Assembly: GCA_023055505.1 (NCBI GenBank)
Contig: JALIRH010000006.1
Location: forward strand, 22,107,105-22,171,104
DNA length: 64,000 nt
Reading direction: 5' to 3'
From: Callipepla californica brunnescens
Taxonomy: Eukaryota > Chordata > Aves > Galliformes > Odontophoridae
The first letter of the stretch is position 1; every line of letters begins with the position of its first letter. The translations under genes and the position numbers were made by a program. This document shows, piece by piece, positions 59,501 to 64,000 of the stretch. The notes under the pieces are model-generated. The model was not told where the DNA came from. It did no database searches and was given only the letters and a program-made list of their open reading frames with translations.

Positions 59501-62500
59501 TAAGATTCTTCAAAACTTTATGTTCATAACATTTCTATTTTCATTTAACCTTTAGAAAATGTCTTGAGTTGTTTTTACCCAATTCACTAAAGTGTCCTTT
59601 TGGAGTTGTACTGGCTATTCATCTAATAGGTTTGCTACCTTTCACTTACATCAAAATATGAGTAATCTAAAACCTTTATCGGTGATGATTTATGTTACTT
59701 CTGCGTCAGTATGGATGTTTTTGAACAACATGCACCACCAAAGCTGTGAATTGCACAACTCAGATTTCACGTAAATATCTTGTCTTGGGCAATTTCTCAA
59801 AGTCATCACAGTTATTTCCTTTCCTCTTCATCCTCTATTTCTATTGCAGCAAATCTCAGAATATAACTCCCAAAGGTAATGGGCATTTGCTTTATGTTAA
59901 GGCTGATTCAGGCAATTTGACATTTTATACCAATTTTACTTTTCTTTTTCTAAATGAGCACTGGTAATGCATATATTTTCTGTTCTGGAACAGGTCATGT
60001 CCCTTTCTGTCACAGTCCACCTTGTTTTGTGATTATGCACCCTTGAATGCATAATGGAGATATGACCACTTGTGCATAAAGAAACATAGCTTAAATGAAG
60101 TGTAAAGATTTTTGCTTTATTGAACGGCACTTTTTGAACTTTTTTTCCATGAGTGAATTATTCAAAAGATCTTTGTAAATGGTGCATAACATTAAATTGG
60201 GTCCATAGACTGAAATCATATAATTGATTATCTTCTTTAACATCGTCCATTATATGATCATAGCATTGCTTTTTCTATTTTGAATATTTTTTAATATTGA
60301 TATTATTATGCAAATAATATAAAGCAGTGTCTAATATCTTAATCTGTTACCTTTATTTCTTCTGCTTATTTAAATTACCCTTCATGCTGTCTTGCAAGGT
60401 CATTTCTTGCTGAATCAGAACACAGTTTCAGATGAAGATGTCTGCTTGAATTTGGAGACAGACTGAAATTTATATTGATATAAGACACATTGAATGTGAT
60501 GTTAGGAAAGTGATCAAAACCCACAGAGGAAAGTCAGAAAAAGGTAAAGAGAAATTCTGGAAGAATATTTTTTAATTTCATTTATTTATTTTTTTCTGCT
60601 CAGCATTTTAAGAAGGATCTGTGCACTTTGGGTTGCTTTCCTATGCTGTGTGGAGATAGACAAAAGGTTTGCTGGAAATACTTAGGTGAAAATGAAAGGC
60701 TTACACTATGAGCTGTCAAAGATGAGCTTCTACTATGTTTGTAACACACAATGATAATTATTTTTAATATACTTTGCCTGGACTGAAAGTCTTCTCTTTT
60801 GTAATTTGTGTAGCTGCTTGTAAGTCACTAGGAGGTACTGTCTCAAAGAAACAGTTTCCAGATAGGCTGCATTACTCATTAATATTTTTTTATGTTTATG
60901 TTTTGAAAGTCAAAGACGTACAATTTTCTTGAGATACTAATTTATGATTAAATGGAGTCTGGGTTGTCGACATAAAATCAAAGGAGGGGACATTACTGTG
61001 TTTGTAGAGTGAGTTATGCTACCAGCATGCAGCTGCCTCATTCCCCTACGAGCTCAATGAGACATTCTGCAGCTTCACAACTTCACATCAGAAATGCTTT
61101 CTAAAGTGGTGATTACACTTGCTCTGTGTTGTCTTCAAACTGCTTTTGTGCTAGAATAGCATCTGGCACTACCTAGCACTTGAGTTGCCTCCTATAGAAG
61201 TGCTACATGATTAATGAACTACTAAATCTCTAGGAATTCTTAAACTCAAATAACTAAACTGTATTCTGATACCTTGGATTGATTAAAATGACAGAATTCA
61301 GTTTCAGAATTCATGAACATTACTGATGTACCTGTTAGCTTGAGTTGTTAGTATTCTCTACAAAATGCAGCAGAAGAAAAATTTATTCAATGGATTTGAG
61401 AAGTCTTAATCTTAACTGAGCAATGCAAAGTCTAACTTCTTGTGTCTTTGTTGATATGTAAATGTATTTATAAAATCTGCCTACATGCAAAATGAGTATT
61501 TTCTGCACCATTTGTTGATGACCATGAATATTTTTTAGGTATATTAATGTTTACATTTTTCTTATTGGTAGAAAAAAGCTTTCTCTTTGAATACTATGTA
61601 GCTCCTGTTAGAAAAGTGCCAGTTTTTCTCCAGGTGATAAACAGTTATCAGGTGAACTGTGTTAATAAGTTGTACTTCTGTTTAATTTCTAAATGTTTGT
61701 GTACAATCCACAGCGATAATATGTCAGGGATAGGAACAAGGTGACAAGAAAATAGGATCAAATTTCCTTCTCTTGTTTGGAAAAAGAAATTATGCCGAAA
61801 CCCAGGCTTTTCCCACTTACCTATAGTTCTTTTTAAAGATTTTTTTTCAGAATAGAGAATGAATTGACCCTTCACTTGTGTGATTCCTTGAAAAAAGGAG
61901 AGAGGGATTTGAGATTGTATTACATTATTTTCTATAATTACTTGCTAGAAAATAACATAAAAGGAAAGTGTGAACATGTTTTCAGGAGCTAACAATGCAT
62001 AATGAGAAAGAAAAGCCTTTTCTTCTGTTTATTTATATTTTCAGCACCAAAGAGCTCTAAGTCATAAACTAGGACCTCATGGGGAGGCTAAGATTCAAAT
62101 CAAAGATAAGAGACAACACATGGATTCAGACTGCCAAAGGAGCAAAATAAAACGATGAAGCAACGTTGGTTAGCATGAGAGAAAGTGTCTCAGTGCATTA
62201 TTAGCTTAAACATTCACTCATGTTTTTTGTAGGCATCACAGCAAGAGAGTTTTAATGAGGAATTTGAAGGAAGATAATGAGGTTGGGAGGCAGATGCTTG
62301 GAAAAAAATCACAGAGGAGATTGTTTAAAAATATCTGACAAATGGGTAATGGAAGCCAACATTCTGGTCTAACTGGAGAAAAATCTCACTGGAGATGATA
62401 GGTAGGATAAAAATAAGAAGGAATTTGAAGATGAAGGCAAACAGCTTATATTTGATTAGTTAGAAAATCATAGGCAGAAGTTGGTCAAATAAGCTGACAA

Positions 62501-64000
62501 TTTTGTTCTATTTGATTCTGTGTGAGGGGATCAGAGTTCACTGGAGGAATAGATGTTAAAATAATAGAGATTTTAGGTGTTTTATGACAGACTGGATAAT
62601 ATGTTTGGCTTTGTAGGTGAATAGGAACAGGTATTCTTTAAAGATGCTGTTCAGAAACATCTACAAAATCTGAATCTATGCTGAACCATATAAGAAATGA
62701 TTTAACATCGTTTACAGAATTGACTTTAGTTTATAAAGTATATTATGTGGTCTCAATTTCTGGAGGTATTTGAAACAGTTTTATAATATGTAAAAGGGAA
62801 ACAGTAATTGATGTTGAGAGGAGGTTGTGTCAGAAGTACAGTCTGACAATCCTTTCTAATGTATATATCAATTCTTTGAATGAAGATAACGAAAAAAGTT
62901 AAAAAAATGCACATGTGAATAAAAATGGATTCACTTATGTACAAAAATACACTGTGAGTAGTGGTACTGGTGACAGAAAATCAGTTCTGCCTATTTTTGA
63001 TGAACAGATAACTTATGGAATCCCATATTGTTTGTTTTTTTAAAATGCTTTAGCTGATTAGTTTCCATTTTTAATGGTCTTGATCATTAGAAATTCTTTT
63101 GCAAAATCAATTAGATCTAAATGCTTGTAAAAAAAGGTTAGTTTCTGGAAAAGGGGGGAATTAATGCAGGTGATCAAGGCTATTACTACATGCCACAGTT
63201 GAGACTTGGAGATAATAGGACTTCTGGGAAAAACTAGTGCACAAAACAGATTTAAGTTTTAAAGTTTTACAGAAGGTGGCAAATATGTGCTCCTTTTGTG
63301 AAGCCTAAGGCTAAAGAAGGAGTCAACATGGGAGAAGATGTGCTGAACAGTTTTGTGAAGTCATTTGAAGGTACTTTACATGAGAAGTCCATAAAGGTAG
63401 CAGGAGTAAAAAGCTAGTATAATCAATGGTCAGAACTTCCAGACATTAAATTAATGGTTTGTCTGAACATTCACAGGAGTGGGAGACAGATGCTGAGAAT
63501 TGATGTAGATTTCCTAGGAGAGGAAGAAGAAATACTGAGGGAAATCAAGGCCATTCCTGAACAGAGGATCAGAATATTAGAATCTCTAAAGTTTAGCAAA
63601 GCTCAAGGGTCATCATAAGTCTGTTCAGAAGATCCAAAACACAACAACCTGAGGAAGTGTAGTAAAAATTATACTATAAAAGAGGGAGTGGACTGTTAGT
63701 GGACTTAAATGAAGTGTCTATAAACTGGGGAGCAAGAAATTACTGATACTTAAGCATTACTTCTGCTCTTCAGGATAGTGAGATCCGAACATTCACTTTC
63801 AGAAAGGTATTATTTGATTATGATTAAAACACAAAAATTAAAGGAAGATGTTTAATTATCAATTTCAAGTACTCACCTAGTTGCCTCAGTTAGATTAGAA
63901 GTTAACTAATGAAGGGAGAAAAGGCAAATAGATGCAGTTCATTCTAACAAGCACTGGCTACAACACAGTCTGAAAGAGATACCAGGCTTTTAAAATCTTT
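59501..64000. other. Unique non-coding stretch to window end
   Basis: No repeat family was recognised. The interval from about 62040 to 62480 and again about 63270-63560 is purine-rich on the plus strand (GA-rich, with many GAAG and GGAA words) without being a simple repeat. ORFs at 59592-59967 (plus), 59936-60130 (minus), 61547-61744 (plus) and 61648-61875 (minus) have no domain and partly overlap on opposite strands. Confidence 0.45.

Noticed and set aside
1..64000. tRNA, rRNA, CRISPR, integron or phage-like features
   Set aside because: No B-box-type GGTTCRA motifs in a cloverleaf context, no regularly spaced direct repeats, and no prokaryotic gene organisation were seen.

Overview
This window looks like AT-rich, CpG-poor, gene-poor nuclear DNA from a bird, most likely a galliform such as chicken, quail or turkey. 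The repeats give this away. There are five truncated copies of CR1, the dominant avian LINE, each carrying the diagnostic 3' end with its ATTCTATG-type octamer tail. There is also one short mariner-type DNA transposon that resembles the non-autonomous Galluhop/Mariner1_GG elements of chicken. Nothing bacterial, viral or organellar was seen: no operons, rRNA, tRNA or CRISPR arrays.

Layout: 1-2058, no recognised feature. 2059-2842, CR1 (minus strand). 2843-10289, no recognised repeat, with one exon-like segment at 3002-3110. 10290-10828, CR1 (minus) that still encodes a recognisable reverse-transcriptase C-terminal fragment. 13987-14079, AT/GT microsatellite. 18156-18420, an old CR1 (minus). 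18.5-42.1 kb, mostly unique sequence with homopolymers, a C/A-rich tract next to a GC-rich patch (30.0-30.3 kb), and weak exon-like or enhancer-like stretches. 42.1-47.4 kb is the repeat-dense zone: a 284-nt pure polypyrimidine satellite, a CR1 (plus), a short CR1 (minus), a perfect 16-bp hairpin, and the mariner-like element. 47.4-64 kb is again mostly unique, with an old MIR-like SINE fragment near 51.2 kb and exon-like or pseudogene-like frames at 58.2-59.5 kb.

No protein-coding gene can be assigned with confidence. Almost all long open frames are chance frames, many starting at TTG or GTG, or they fall in simple repeats or antisense to CR1. In about 64 kb of AT-rich DNA read in six frames, open frames of about 100 codons are expected by chance, so length alone was not accepted as evidence. 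A few segments where an open frame coincides with splice-like flanks are listed as low-confidence candidates.

I found no evidence for a new multi-gene system. The most unusual objects are the compound polypyrimidine tract (possible triplex DNA) and the short perfect hairpin beside a CR1 fragment. The window could be intergenic or lie within a very long intron; the sequence alone does not decide this.
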